Of a stretch of DNA of 64,000 nucleotides, positions 1 through 8,828 are shown piece by piece. Made by a program: the position numbers and the translations under genes. The notes beneath the pieces were generated by a model. The model was not told where the DNA came from, did not search any database, and was given only the letters and a program-made list of their open reading frames with translations. Position 1 is the stretch's first letter; each line of letters starts with the position of its first letter. The stretch comes from CAVTSA01 sp963737225 (lineage in GTDB: Bacteria; Chloroflexota; Dormibacteria; Dormibacterales; Dormibacteraceae), in NCBI GenBank assembly GCA_963737225.1, contig CAVTSA010000005.1, positions 248,001 through 312,000 of the forward strand, in the 5' to 3' direction.

Positions 1-770
1 CGAGCTCGGGCTGCATCCCCACGCCGGGCGGTGAGCTCCTGGCGAGACCCAGGTCGCGATCTTCTGCCGCCGCTGCCGCCTGCGCGGCAGCCGCCAGGTC
101 CGCCGGCGAGCGGTGATCGACGTCATCGGGCGTCTGCGTCGTCGAGATGGCAGGGGTGACCGGAGCCTCGCCGGGCATCTCTTCATCCGCCGCCGGGGAT
201 GGTGTCGCCAGGGGCGGGACCACCTCCAGCTTGACCGGCGCCGCATCCGGCGACTCAAGCCGGGCCGGCTCCGTCGACTCCGCCGGCTCCGGCTGCTGCG
301 AGCCGGCCGTCGCGCTCTCCGGCCCCTGCCGACCCCGCCGTCGTGGTCTCTTGCTCGGCGGGCTCCGCCGATTCCGCCGACATCGCAGGCGACTCCGGCG
401 GCTGCGACTCGGGCGTCGTGATCCGCGGCTCGGCTGCCGTCGCCGGCGGTTCGAGCGAGGTGGTCCCGGACTCCGGCGAGACCGGCGGCGCGGTGGCCGC
501 GGGAGGCCCGACCGGCGGCCGCGAGGCGAACGCATCGCGCGCGGCGGCCTGCGGGCCGGCAGGCGCCGGGGGAGGTGCAAGCGGGGGCACCGGCGCCGTC
601 GAGGCCACTCGTGCGGCGGACTCGTCCGGCCGGCGCCGCCGCATGAGCATGACCAGCGCCCCCACGATGGCGATGACGACCAGCGCGGCGAGGATCACGA
701 GCACCACGACGAGGACGGATTCCAGGCTATTGGCGGCCAGCACGAGCGACAGCGCCGGGGCGCCGTTCAT
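1..770 (-). CDS. Membrane-anchored Pro/Glu/Ala-rich protein, frameshifted and cut by the window edge
   Basis: The first 149 codons encode a short N-terminus, one hydrophobic segment (about residues 17-43), a basic stop-transfer RRRR, and then a long Pro/Glu/Ser/Ala-rich tail. The frame ends at a TGA at 255-257. The neighbouring frame is open from about position 322 to position 1 and continues the same composition (for example QQPEPAESTEPARLESPD). Removing one C from the CCCC run at 323-326 joins both parts into one frame of at least 256 codons. The role is unknown. A single N-terminal membrane helix followed by an acidic Pro-rich stretch also occurs at the start of actinobacterial FtsY, but no NG GTPase domain is visible here, so I do not assign it. 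Confidence 0.55.
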
Positions 771-862
771 CAGGCGCGGCCCCGGCGCCGGTCCACCGGG
801 ACCCGACGTTGCATGCTCCCATTCTCTCAGTCACCGACCCGGCTGTAGGTCACCGCGCTTGC

Positions 863-1843
863 CTACGAGTGGTCTCCGAACAGCGCTTCCTGCGCTTCCT
901 GGAACAGATTCGTGAGGTGCCCTTCGGCGAGGCGGAAGTCGGTCATCCCACCCGACCGGTGGGAGTCCAGGAGCCCGGCCGAGCGCAGCGACCGGATGTG
1001 GGCCGAGACCGTCGGTTGTGACAGGCCGAAGGCTCGTGCCAGGCCGGACACGGACGCCGGCTCCTTGCTGAGGTAGGCGGCGATGGCGAGGCGAGTCGGA
1101 TCACCCAGCGCCCGGAGCCGCTCGGCGACCCTCGCCGTCCGCCGGCGGGCCGCTTCAACCGAGTCATCGGCCTGCAGACGGACACCGATGAGCATCACCC
1201 GGGGCAGGTCGTAGACGATGTCGGGCCCGAGCATGGGCACCACCAGGATGTTCCCGAGGCGAATTCCCTCCTCGACCAGCCCCCGATAGCGGGGAAGCAG
1301 AGCGATGTGCCGCGGTGGCAGCAGAGAAGTCAGGTCCTCGCCGGCCTCAAGCCGATCCCGGAGCCAGGCGGCGCGGGCCTGGAGGACGGACAGGTTGGCA
1401 ACCCACCGGGGGCGGAGTGCCTCCGCGGCGTCGGCCACCAGCGCCACGTACTGCGCTCGGCGCCCCGGATCCTCGCGCAGGATCTGAAGGTGCCGGAGCG
1501 TCCGCTCGCGGGTCTCCTCCTGCTCGGTGCGCAGGATGAGAGCCACCGGCGCCCTGGCGGCGAGCTCGGGCAAGGCGGACACGAAGGCGCTCGCGGTGTC
1601 TCCGCCCGGAAGGAAACCACCGAGCGCGGCGAGGACCGCCAGCTCGTCGAACGCCATCTGCGTCCCTGGGCCCTCCCCCCAGAAGGTCTCGGCGCGGTCG
1701 ATCAGCGCGAGGTCGTCGATCTCGCCCCTGACCTTCCCCCGCTCATACCCGCAGCCGCTGAGGAAGGCGTAGAGGTCGACAACGGCCGACACCTCGACCG
1801 TGACCTGGGGTGCGGGCGCGGTCGCGTCCGCCGCAAGCGGCAT
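863..1843 (-). CDS. ArsR-family transcriptional regulator with a long N-terminal domain
   Basis: This is a 326-residue protein. The last 90 residues form an ArsR-type winged helix (RLRALGDPTRLAIAAYL, then SGLARAFGLSQPTVSAHI as the recognition helix). No Cys-rich metal site is evident. The N-terminal 230 residues are of unknown function and probably sense a ligand or mediate dimerisation. ATG 1841-1843 is preferred because AAGG lies about 10 nt upstream; a TTG at 1868-1870 would add nine residues. It is transcribed away from a 56-codon gene, with an inverted repeat between them that probably serves as its operator. Confidence 0.75.
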   Translation of the reverse strand: MPLAADATAPAPQVTVEVSAVVDLYAFLSGCGYERGKVRGEIDDLALIDRAETFWGEGPGTQMAFDELAVLAALGGFLPGGDTASAFVSALPELAARAPVALILRTEQEETRERTLRHLQILREDPGRRAQYVALVADAAEALRPRWVANLSVLQARAAWLRDRLEAGEDLTSLLPPRHIALLPRYRGLVEEGIRLGNILVVPMLGPDIVYDLPRVMLIGVRLQADDSVEAARRRTARVAERLRALGDPTRLAIAAYLSKEPASVSGLARAFGLSQPTVSAHIRSLRSAGLLDSHRSGGMTDFRLAEGHLTNLFQEAQEALFGDHS

Positions 1844-1875
1844 TTCCGAGAACCTTAACACGTCCCACAAAGCCC

Positions 1876-1910
1876 TGGAATATTCTGAGCAAATTAGCTA
1901 TATTGCTAAG
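1876..1910 (+). promoter_or_regulatory. Divergent promoter with candidate ArsR operator
   Basis: The inverted repeat TTAGC-TATATT-GCTAA (1894-1909) lies in a locally AT-rich stretch between the ArsR gene and the small gene at 1997. The central TATATT matches a -10 box at 5 of 6 positions and has TGGAAT 17 bp upstream as a weak -35. A repressor bound here would cover the -10 of the rightward promoter. The sequence match is visible; regulation is inferred. Confidence 0.45.
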
Positions 1911-1996
1911 TACGCTGGTTAGCTACTCGAAGATCGCCGGATCGAAAGGGTCGGCGGAGGTCGGCTGACCGCTGTCGCGCGAAGGAGGTGCTCGGA

Positions 1997-2167
1997 ATGC
2001 TGCAGTACGACGTGGCGAAGTTCATGATCAACGAGCGCGTGTCGGCCGCCTCCCAGGCGCGCCTGATTCGTGACGCGCGCGAAGCCCGCGCTCGGCGGCC
2101 CCTCCGCGCGGTCATCGGTCACCGGCTGGTCCGCTTCGGGCTGCGGCTGGCCGCCGCACAGGGCTGA
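1997..2167 (+). CDS. Small 56-residue basic protein of unknown function
   Basis: ATG 1997 follows a textbook ribosome site (GAAGGAGGTG, 1981-1990) and the frame runs to TGA 2165-2167, about 27 bp before a perfect intrinsic terminator. The product begins MLQYDVAKFMINERVSAASQ and then carries an Arg/Ala-rich helix (RLIRDAREARARRPLRA) and an amphipathic tail (HRLVRFGLRLAAAQG). Promoter, ribosome site, frame and terminator form a complete small transcription unit. The tail could associate with membrane or nucleic acid. I do not recognise the family. Confidence 0.7.
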   Translation: MLQYDVAKFMINERVSAASQARLIRDAREARARRPLRAVIGHRLVRFGLRLAAAQG

Positions 2168-2194
2168 TCTCGAACTCCACCCCTACCCCAACGA

Positions 2195-2226
2195 GGGGCC
2201 ACCTGTCCGTAGGTGGCCCCTTTTTT
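2195..2226 (+). terminator. Intrinsic terminator
   Basis: A perfect 10-bp stem, GGGGCCACCT/AGGTGGCCCC (2195-2204 with 2211-2220), has a 6-nt loop and is followed by six T residues (2221-2226). It ends the small gene at 1997 and is the clearest Rho-independent terminator in the window. Confidence 0.93.
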
Positions 2227-2323
2227 CACACCCACATCCACCCCCTCACACCCACACCCCACACCCTCACAGCTCACGCCTGACGAAGCCAGAGTGTCAT
2301 ACCCCCAGGCGCTTCCCCCGAGG
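2227..2323. other. Low-complexity CA/CCA-rich spacer
   Basis: Between the terminator and the end of the response regulator lies a purine-poor run of CACCC/CACAC words (about 2227-2275). No reading frame or hairpin stands out. CCAGAGTGTC at about 2290 matches half of one of the palindromic elements found elsewhere in the window and may be a remnant. Confidence 0.5.
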
Positions 2324-3013
2324 TCAGCCGGTGCGGTAGCGGTAGCCGACGCCCCACACGGCTTCGAAGCGGTCGCCGAACGACCCCAGCTTGCGGCGCA
2401 GACGGGCCATCTGGGTGTCCACGGCGCGATCCATGCCGTCATAGTCGGAGCCCCAGACCCGGTCCAGCAGGAAATCGCGCGTGAACGTGCGCCCGGGATT
2501 CCCGACCAGCAGCCGCAGCAGCTCCATCTCCCGCCGCGTGAGCTCGAGCGGGGCTCCGTCCAGCCGGGCGCGGTGCGCGCTGGGTTCCAGCAGGAGGGGA
2601 CCCTCGGTGATCACGACGCCGTGGGAGTCGGCCGCCGCGCTCGCGGTGTCGAGCGCCACCCGGCGCAGCATCGCCCGGACCCGGGCCATCAGCTCCAGGA
2701 TCGAGAACGGCTTGACCACGTAGTCGTCGGCGCCCGCCTCCAGGCCCAGGACCCGATCCGACTCCTGATCACGCGCGGTGAGCATGATGATCGGCGCCAG
2801 ACGGGTCTGGCGCAGCTCGCGGCAGACCTCGATCCCGTCCTTGCCGGGCAGCATCCAGTCGAGCACCACCAGCTGGGGGTCGGTCTGGGCGGCCAGCCGC
2901 AGCGCGGTGACCCCGTCGAACGCCTGCGTCACCTGGTGGCCATCGCGTTCGAGGTGCAGTCGGAGCAGGTTGCACAGCCCGACCTCGTCCTCAACGGCCA
3001 GGATCCGCGCCAT
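2324..3013 (-). CDS. OmpR/PhoB-family response regulator
   Basis: The 229-residue protein begins at ATG 3011-3013 (MARILAVEDE). The receiver domain has acidic residues at 8-10, the phospho-acceptor Asp52 (VVLDWMLPG), Thr in MLTARD and Lys in VVKPF. The C-terminal winged helix (about 130-229) carries the PhoB-like pattern LTRREMELLRLL and ends GVGYRYRTG. It is translated 10 bp after the histidine kinase, so the two form one operon. It should act as a DNA-binding output regulator; its target genes cannot be read from the window. Confidence 0.92.
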   Translation of the reverse strand: MARILAVEDEVGLCNLLRLHLERDGHQVTQAFDGVTALRLAAQTDPQLVVLDWMLPGKDGIEVCRELRQTRLAPIIMLTARDQESDRVLGLEAGADDYVVKPFSILELMARVRAMLRRVALDTASAAADSHGVVITEGPLLLEPSAHRARLDGAPLELTRREMELLRLLVGNPGRTFTRDFLLDRVWGSDYDGMDRAVDTQMARLRRKLGSFGDRFEAVWGVGYRYRTG

Positions 3014-3023
3014 CGCAGTTCGG

Positions 3024-4643
3024 CTACGACTCGGGGGCTGACGGGGCCGGAGGGGTCGGAGGGGTCGAGGGGGAAGGAGCGGACGGACTCGAGGCGTCGG
3101 GCACCGTCGCCGGAGCCGCCTGTCGGAGCAGCACCCGGATCGTGGTACCGATACCGACCTCGGAGGTGGCGGTGATCGTCCCCCCCATCGCCTCCACCAG
3201 GTCCTTGGCGATGGCCAGCCCGAGCCCAAAGCCGCCGGAATCCCGGCCTCGTGCCGAATCGGCGCGGTAGAAGCGCTCGAACATCCGGCCCAGCTCGTCC
3301 GGGCGCAGGCCGACGCCGGTGTCTGCCACCGCCAGCTCCACCTGCTGAGACCCGCGGGTGGCGGCGCTGACGGCAACCGCCCCGCCGGGTGGCGTGTGGG
3401 TGATGCCGTTGCGGGCCAGGTTCATGAGCACCTGCGTGAGCCGACCCGAATCGGCCAGCACCCAGTAGTCGGCATCCGGCTCCCGGCAGACGAGGGTGAC
3501 ATCCCGCTCGCGCTTCGCCAGCGGCTGCAGGGCCGCGACCACGCCCTCCAGCACCGGCTGGACACGAACCGGCACCACGTCGACGCGGAGGTTGTCGGCG
3601 TCCGCTCGAGCCAGGATCAGGAGCTCGTCGACCAGCCGTCCCAGCCGCTTCGCCTCCGACGCCGCGGTCCGGACGTATGGTCGCCAGGCCTCGGTGTCGT
3701 CGGGCACCGTGCCCGGGACCAGCAGCGTGTCGAGGTGGCCCTGGATGCTCGCGATCGGCGTGCGAAGCTCGTGGGAGACGTTGAGAATCAGCTCCTTGCG
3801 ACCGCGCTCGGCCGACTCCGCCCGCTGCTCCGCCTGCGCCACCCGGATCTCCTCGTGGGCGGTACTCAGCATGCTGGCCGCGAAGTGGCCCCAGCCCCGA
3901 CCCATCAGGTCGAGGACGTGGAGGCCGGCGATGAAGAGCGCGGCCAGGGGGATCAGCAGCAGCAGGTGGAAATTGAAGGAGAAGAAGAGCGGGAACACGG
4001 TCGGCGGTCCACCGACCGACCGGAAGTCGCTGATGGCCCCCGCGAGCGGAAGGCCGATCAGGACCGCCCCCACGGTCCAGGCGACGGCGCCGAACGGGGC
4101 GAGGAGGCACAGGTAGACCATCCCGGTCCAGGTGTTGCGGCGGCGCAGGTGGTGAACCAGCCGTCGCGCCGGGGAGACCGCCAGCGGCTCCGGCGTCGAG
4201 ATCGGCGGCACCGGGACGCCCAGCAGATGGATGACCAGCTCCCGATCGAAGGCGGCGAAGATGTAAGCCAGGATCAGGGTCACGACACACAGGACGAGCC
4301 CGACCAGGACGATCGAGAGCGCCGCACCGCAGAACGCCCCCACCACGAGGACCACGAAATACAGCCCTCCGAGGGGGAGGGAAAGGAACAGGTAGATGGC
4401 GCGCGCGTAGGCGCGCGGGTCGACCACGATCCGGCAGAACGTGGCCAGCATCCGGAGCGGGTTCCCCCGGGCCGCCCGCATCTTCGCCCACTCCGGGGGC
4501 AGGTAGGCCCCGGGTTCCGCGGGTGGCCACGCCGGTGGCGGCGCGGGCGCCTCGGCGCCGGGCGCGGGACCGGGCAGGGCGGGCCCCGGAGGCGGCGCGT
4601 GGAGTGCTGGAGTCGGGGCCGCCCGCTCCTCTGGCCGCTGCAC
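3024..4643 (-). CDS. Membrane sensor histidine kinase
   Basis: The 539-residue protein has a Pro/Ala-rich cytoplasmic N-terminus, four or more membrane segments between about 80 and 245 in the arrangement of the 'putative sensor' domain, a dimerisation/phosphoacceptor helix with His near 290 (ILNVSHELRTPIASI), and a HATPase domain with N box (NLARNGITHTPPGG), G1 (DTGVGL) and G2 (GFGLGLAIA). The H-box phosphorylates the response regulator encoded directly downstream. The start is GTG 4641-4643; no strong ribosome site is visible, so the start is uncertain and could lie downstream. The stimulus is unknown. Confidence 0.88.
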   Translation of the reverse strand: MQRPEERAAPTPALHAPPPGPALPGPAPGAEAPAPPPAWPPAEPGAYLPPEWAKMRAARGNPLRMLATFCRIVVDPRAYARAIYLFLSLPLGGLYFVVLVVGAFCGAALSIVLVGLVLCVVTLILAYIFAAFDRELVIHLLGVPVPPISTPEPLAVSPARRLVHHLRRRNTWTGMVYLCLLAPFGAVAWTVGAVLIGLPLAGAISDFRSVGGPPTVFPLFFSFNFHLLLLIPLAALFIAGLHVLDLMGRGWGHFAASMLSTAHEEIRVAQAEQRAESAERGRKELILNVSHELRTPIASIQGHLDTLLVPGTVPDDTEAWRPYVRTAASEAKRLGRLVDELLILARADADNLRVDVVPVRVQPVLEGVVAALQPLAKRERDVTLVCREPDADYWVLADSGRLTQVLMNLARNGITHTPPGGAVAVSAATRGSQQVELAVADTGVGLRPDELGRMFERFYRADSARGRDSGGFGLGLAIAKDLVEAMGGTITATSEVGIGTTIRVLLRQAAPATVPDASSPSAPSPSTPPTPPAPSAPES

Positions 4644-4782
4644 GCGAGGAACGCTACGCCCGAGTTGTCACCGAACCGTGTCGTTCAGATGGGGCTCGTC
4701 TCCGCACCCAGGCGCGGCCGCGCCGGCCACGCCGCGCCGGCTCCGGGTGCGCCGTCCGAGGCCGGGTCGAGCACGGCCGCTG

Positions 4783-5875
4783 CTACACCTTCCAGCTCGC
4801 AGTCTCCTGCATGGCGGCGTTCTCGTTCTGGAGGGCCGACAGGCGCGAGTAGTCGTCGGCGATGTTCCAGTAGTAGTAGCGGGAGGACGAAACGACATCC
4901 ACCCACGCGATCTCGCACAGGTCGGTGCCCTGGAAGTCGTAGCGGAAGCCGGCCTCCTGTCCTGACTTGCCGCCGATCGTCAGACCATGCTGCGCGACGC
5001 ATTGGCTCACCGCGCCACCGAAGTTCGCGATCAGGTTCGTCTGCAGGTTCTTGAACGCAGTGTCGTCGGAGGAGATCCCGTCCTGCTTGGAGTTGCCGTA
5101 CCCCACCAGCATGTCGCCGTCGCCCTGGTTCTTGAGCTCGACCTCGCCGCCCCGGGTCTGCGCCTCGCTCCACCCCGTGGCGACCTTGAGCTGCACGAAC
5201 GATGTGGAGACGGTGGCCCCGTTGGCGGGCGGCACGCGATTGATCAGCGCGTAGACGCCGATGGCGCCGGCCACCAGGACCACGATGACCCCGGCCGCGA
5301 CCGCGCCCAGGATGATCCAGAGCCGGCGCCGGTGAGCCGGTGCCGGCGCCTGGGCGACCGCCCCGTACGGCGGCGGCGCCCCGTACGCGGGCGGCGCCCC
5401 GTATGGCGGGGGCGGACCGTACGCGGGCGCGGCCGCATAGGCCTGGGGCTGGCCCCACGACCCCTGGGCCGGTTGCGGGCCCCAATCGGGATTCCCTCCC
5501 GGCGGCTGCTGCGGTGCACCCCAGGCCCCTTCGGCCTGGCGCGACCGGGGAGCCGGCGGCGGCGGCGGTGCCCAGGCCGGCTCCTGGGGCTGGTGCATCT
5601 GCGATCCCGGTGGCGGAGGCGGGCCCCACCCCGGCTCATGCGGCTGCTGCGGCTGCGACGCAGAGGGTGACGAGGCGCTGCCCCAGCCCGGGCTGTTGGG
5701 GCTCCTGGGGCTGCCGCGGCTCCGCCGGTGGCGGAGCCGCACCCCACGCGGTCGAGGCCGGCGGCGGCGTCTGCCAGTCTCCGGCACCCTGCGTGGGTTC
5801 GGACTCCAGGTCCCCCGGGGGAGGGGGTGGCGCCCCCCAGCCCGAGCCGGGCGGCGGCGAGTACTGATCACCCAT
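4783..5875 (-). CDS. Pro-rich single-pass membrane protein, frameshifted
   Basis: The N-terminus starts at ATG 5873-5875 (MGDQYSPPPGSGWG) and runs as a Pro/Gln/Gly/Trp-rich tail to about codon 59. It then continues in another frame as a matching repeat-like region (PPPYGAPPAYGAPPPYGA), a membrane helix (WIILGAVAAGVIVVLVAGAIG) and a 150-residue extracytoplasmic domain containing KVATGWSEAQTRGGEVEL. The distance 4783-5875 is 1093 bp, one base more than a whole number of codons. One extra G in the GGGG run at 5698-5701 explains the break. The domain order resembles actinobacterial proteins with a Pro-rich cytoplasmic tail, one helix and an exported sensor or lipoprotein-like domain. Function unknown. 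Confidence 0.65.
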
Positions 5876-6125
5876 GGTCGTGCGTCTCCCTCGGAGCGCG
5901 CCGGCGCGACCTTCGTGCCCCACTATCGCCGGCAGTCGCGCCGGCGCACCGCCGGGTCGTCCGGCCGGCCTCTGCGTACGTGTCCCACCCGTGCATCACG
6001 TTCTCCGCGATGCGGGCCATGCTACCCGCCGCACGCTCGCGCGACGGCCCGACGGCGCCAGAATCGGGTCAGTCCATCAGTGGGGGCAGGCGGGGTGCAT
6101 GCCGGCGGGTCGGTGCGATCCGCCG

Positions 6126-7097
6126 TCAGCGGTCCACATCCCGGCCCGTGCTCTCGAGCACGGCCTCCACCGCGGTGCGGGGAAGATCCATCAGGTCGCC
6201 TCGGACGGTCATCGAGAGTGCCGCCATCACCACGCCGCGGCGCAGCCCGAGCGGCAGCGTGTTCTCCACCAGACCCCACAGCAGACCGGCGGCAAACGCA
6301 TCGCCGGCGCCGATCCGGTCGACGATGTCGACCTTCAGACTGGGGCACTCGAACCACTCGCTGCCCAGCAGCAGGGTGGCGGGGTCGGCGCCCCAGGTGC
6401 ACGCCACCGCCGGGGCCTGAAACCGTGCGCCGAGCCTTTCGGCGACCTCGCGAGGGCCGCCGCGGGCGTCGAACAGGTCGCTCGCGTCCTGGCCCTTGCA
6501 GATGACCAGGTCGACGGCTCCGGCCAGCGCCTCCAACGTCCGCGCCGCCTCGGCCGAGGACCACATCCGGGCGCGGTGGTTGACGTCCAGGGAGACGGTG
6601 CAGCCGCGCCGGTGAGCCTCGACCACCGCAGCCGAGGCCACCTGGCGGGCGCGCTCCGAGACGGCGAACGTGATGCCCGAGACATGCAGGTGCCGGGCCC
6701 GGTCGAGCACCGACCAGTCGAACTGTTCGGGTGTGGCCAGCGCCATCGTGGAGTCGGCGCGGTCGTAGGTCACCGTGGTCGGTCGGGGCGGGCTGCCCAG
6801 CTGCACGAAGTAGGTGCCGAGGCGGCCCTGGGTCCAGACCACCGAGTCCACGTCGACCCCGGCCGAGCGCAAGGTGGTCGCCACCCGCTGCCCGAGCGCG
6901 TTCGGCGGCAGCACCGACACCCAGGCCGAGCCAACCCCCATGCGGGCCAGGGCGAAGGCGACGTTCGCCTCCGAGCCGGCGACGTGGACGTCGAAGGCGG
7001 GCGCCGTCTCGATCAGGTCCCCGGCCCGCACCGAGAACCGGAGCATGGCCTCGCCCAGCGTGACCACGTCGAGCGGGAGCCCGCCCTCATCAGACAA
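6126..7097 (-). CDS. PfkB-family sugar kinase, probably 2-keto-3-deoxygluconate kinase
   Basis: The product has about 323 residues: an N-terminal ribokinase fold (DVVTLGEAMLRFSV), the sugar-binding region AGSEANVAFALARMG, and the C-terminal PfkB signature DRIGAGDAFAAGLLWG with its catalytic Asp. It is expected to phosphorylate 2-keto-3-deoxygluconate or a similar sugar with ATP. The aldolase upstream fits that step (Entner-Doudoroff-type split to pyruvate and glyceraldehyde-3-phosphate). No ATG precedes the conserved region. TTG 7095-7097 overlaps the end of the aldolase gene by 8 bp; a GTG about 40 bp downstream is the alternative. Third gene of the BCAT operon. Confidence 0.8.
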   Translation of the reverse strand: MSDEGGLPLDVVTLGEAMLRFSVRAGDLIETAPAFDVHVAGSEANVAFALARMGVGSAWVSVLPPNALGQRVATTLRSAGVDVDSVVWTQGRLGTYFVQLGSPPRPTTVTYDRADSTMALATPEQFDWSVLDRARHLHVSGITFAVSERARQVASAAVVEAHRRGCTVSLDVNHRARMWSSAEAARTLEALAGAVDLVICKGQDASDLFDARGGPREVAERLGARFQAPAVACTWGADPATLLLGSEWFECPSLKVDIVDRIGAGDAFAAGLLWGLVENTLPLGLRRGVVMAALSMTVRGDLMDLPRTAVEAVLESTGRDVDR

Positions 7098-7725
7098 GAT
7101 GCGCCGGTCGCACCGCCTCCACCATCTCCGCCGCCCGGGCGCTGATGGTGTCCGCGTCCCCGCGGGTGAGGGAGCCGCCGACCCCGACGCCGACCGCCCC
7201 TGCGGCGAGCCACCGCGGCGCGGTCTCGGCGGTGATGCCACCGGTGGGCAGCAATGCGACACTCGGCAGCACCGGCAGGATCGCCTTCAGGTAGTCGATA
7301 CCCAGCACCGAGGCCGGAAACAGCTTGACGATGTCGGCTCCGGCCTCCAGCGCGGTCAGGATCTCGGTGGTGGACGCGGCGCCGGGCAGGGCCGGAACAC
7401 CGTAGCGGCCGCCGGCCCGGACCACGTCGAGGGCGACATTGGGACTGACCAGGAAACGGGCCCCGGCCCGGATTGCCGCCACGGCGCTCGCTTCGTCGAG
7501 GACGGTGCCGGCCCCGACCAGGGCGCGATCACCCAGGTCCCGCGAGAGCCGGGTGATCGCCTCCGGCGCCTGGGGCGTGGTGAAGGCCACCTCGAGCACA
7601 CGGATGCCGCCTTCGGCGAGCGCACGGCCGACCTCGACGGCTTCTGCGGCACCGCTCGAGCGAATCACCGCCAGCACCTTCTCCTCCGCGATGCGGGCCG
7701 AGATCTCCCAGCGGTACGTCGTCAC
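7090..7725 (-). CDS. KHG/KDPG-type aldolase
   Basis: This 211-residue class I aldolase has the conserved Glu in RVLEVAFTT, the Schiff-base Lys in DIVKLFPAS, a phosphate-binding PTGGI loop and the conserved LVGAGTVLD. It cleaves 2-keto-3-deoxy-6-phosphogluconate or a close analogue to pyruvate and an aldehyde. GTG 7723-7725 overlaps the TGA of the aminotransferase (GTGA), so translation is coupled. The neighbouring PfkB kinase would make its substrate. Confidence 0.88.
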   Translation of the reverse strand: MTTYRWEISARIAEEKVLAVIRSSGAAEAVEVGRALAEGGIRVLEVAFTTPQAPEAITRLSRDLGDRALVGAGTVLDEASAVAAIRAGARFLVSPNVALDVVRAGGRYGVPALPGAASTTEILTALEAGADIVKLFPASVLGIDYLKAILPVLPSVALLPTGGITAETAPRWLAAGAVGVGVGGSLTRGDADTISARAAEMVEAVRPAHLV

Positions 7726-8828
7726 GCCAGCGGGACCCGCCAGCCGTGCGGATCGGCGGCGGTGCCGCGCTGGATCGAGGTGAGCGCGTCGCGCAGGCGC
7801 ATAGTCGTGGGCCCGGGCTCGCCGTCGCCGATCGTGAACGTGCCGCCGGCGTGGCCGACGCGGCCGACCGGCGTCACCACCGCGGCGGTGCCGCAGGCGA
7901 AGGTTTCCGTGATGTCGCCGGCTCGGACCGCCTGCTCCCACTCCTGAGCGGTGATACGGCGCTCCTCGGATCCGTACCCGAGGTCCCGCGCGATCTGCAG
8001 CAGCGCGTCCCGTGTGACGCCGGGCAGCAGCGTCCCGGTGAGCTGCGGCATGACCACCTTCGCGTTCGGCCCGCTGCCGTAGACGAAGGCGATGTTCATG
8101 CCGCCCATCTCCTCGACGTACCGGCGCTCGACCGCGTCCAGCCAGACCACCTGGTCGTACCCCCTGGCCTGCGCATCCTCCTGGCCGGCCAGGGATCCGG
8201 CGTAGTTGCCGCCGCACTTGGCCTCGCCGGTGCCACCGGGCGCGGCCCGGACGTAGTCCTCCGAGATCCACACGCTGACCGGCTTCAGGCTGCCGCCTGC
8301 GAAGTAGGTGGTGGCGGGAGCGGCGATGACCAGGTACAGGACCTCCGCCGCCGGGTGGACGCCGAGCCCGGCCGAGGTGCCGAACATCAGCGGCCGCAGG
8401 TAGAGGCACTCCTCGCCCCCCGCGGGCGGCACCCAGTCCCGGTCTTCCTGGACCAGCCACCGCAGCGACTCGAGGAACAGGTCCTCAGGCAGCTCCGGCA
8501 GGGCCAGGCGGCGCGCCGAGTTGCGGAACCGAACCGCGTTGCGGTCGGGCCGGAAGGCGGCGATCGACCCGTCAGGCTGGCGGTAGGCCTTCATTCCCTC
8601 GAAGATGGTCTGCGCGTAGTGGAGGACCATCGCGCCCGGATCCACGGCGAGCGGCGCGTACGGCAGTACGGCGGCGTCGTGCCAGCCGCGCGCTCGATCC
8701 CAATGGATCTGGACCATGTGATCGGTGAAGTGAGTGCCAAAGCCCGGCGCGGCCAGGATCTCGGCGCGCCGCGCTGCACTGGTGGGGTGGGGATTCTCCG
8801 TTCTGGCGACGGGCAGCACGTCGGTCAT
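7722..8828 (-). CDS. ilvE: Branched-chain amino acid aminotransferase
   Basis: The 368-residue fold-type IV PLP enzyme has the PLP lysine in GEAKCGGNYAGSL, the BCAT motifs QTIFEGMKAYR and EEMGGMNIAFVY, and the phosphate-binding GTAAVVTPVG. It interconverts Leu/Ile/Val with their 2-oxo acids using 2-oxoglutarate, in the cytosol. Start ATG 8826-8828. It is the first gene of an operon with a KDPG-type aldolase and a KDG-type kinase, an unusual grouping of branched-chain amino acid and sugar-acid metabolism. Confidence 0.92.
   Translation of the reverse strand: MTDVLPVARTENPHPTSAARRAEILAAPGFGTHFTDHMVQIHWDRARGWHDAAVLPYAPLAVDPGAMVLHYAQTIFEGMKAYRQPDGSIAAFRPDRNAVRFRNSARRLALPELPEDLFLESLRWLVQEDRDWVPPAGGEECLYLRPLMFGTSAGLGVHPAAEVLYLVIAAPATTYFAGGSLKPVSVWISEDYVRAAPGGTGEAKCGGNYAGSLAGQEDAQARGYDQVVWLDAVERRYVEEMGGMNIAFVYGSGPNAKVVMPQLTGTLLPGVTRDALLQIARDLGYGSEERRITAQEWEQAVRAGDITETFACGTAAVVTPVGRVGHAGGTFTIGDGEPGPTTMRLRDALTSIQRGTAADPHGWRVPLA

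Noticed and set aside
1..770. FtsY identity for the first gene
   Set aside because: Only the membrane anchor and Pro-rich tail are visible; no GTPase motif lies in the window.
2929..4530. Large frame opposite the histidine kinase reading
   Set aside because: Arg/Gly/Pro-rich shadow of the kinase gene with no family motif.
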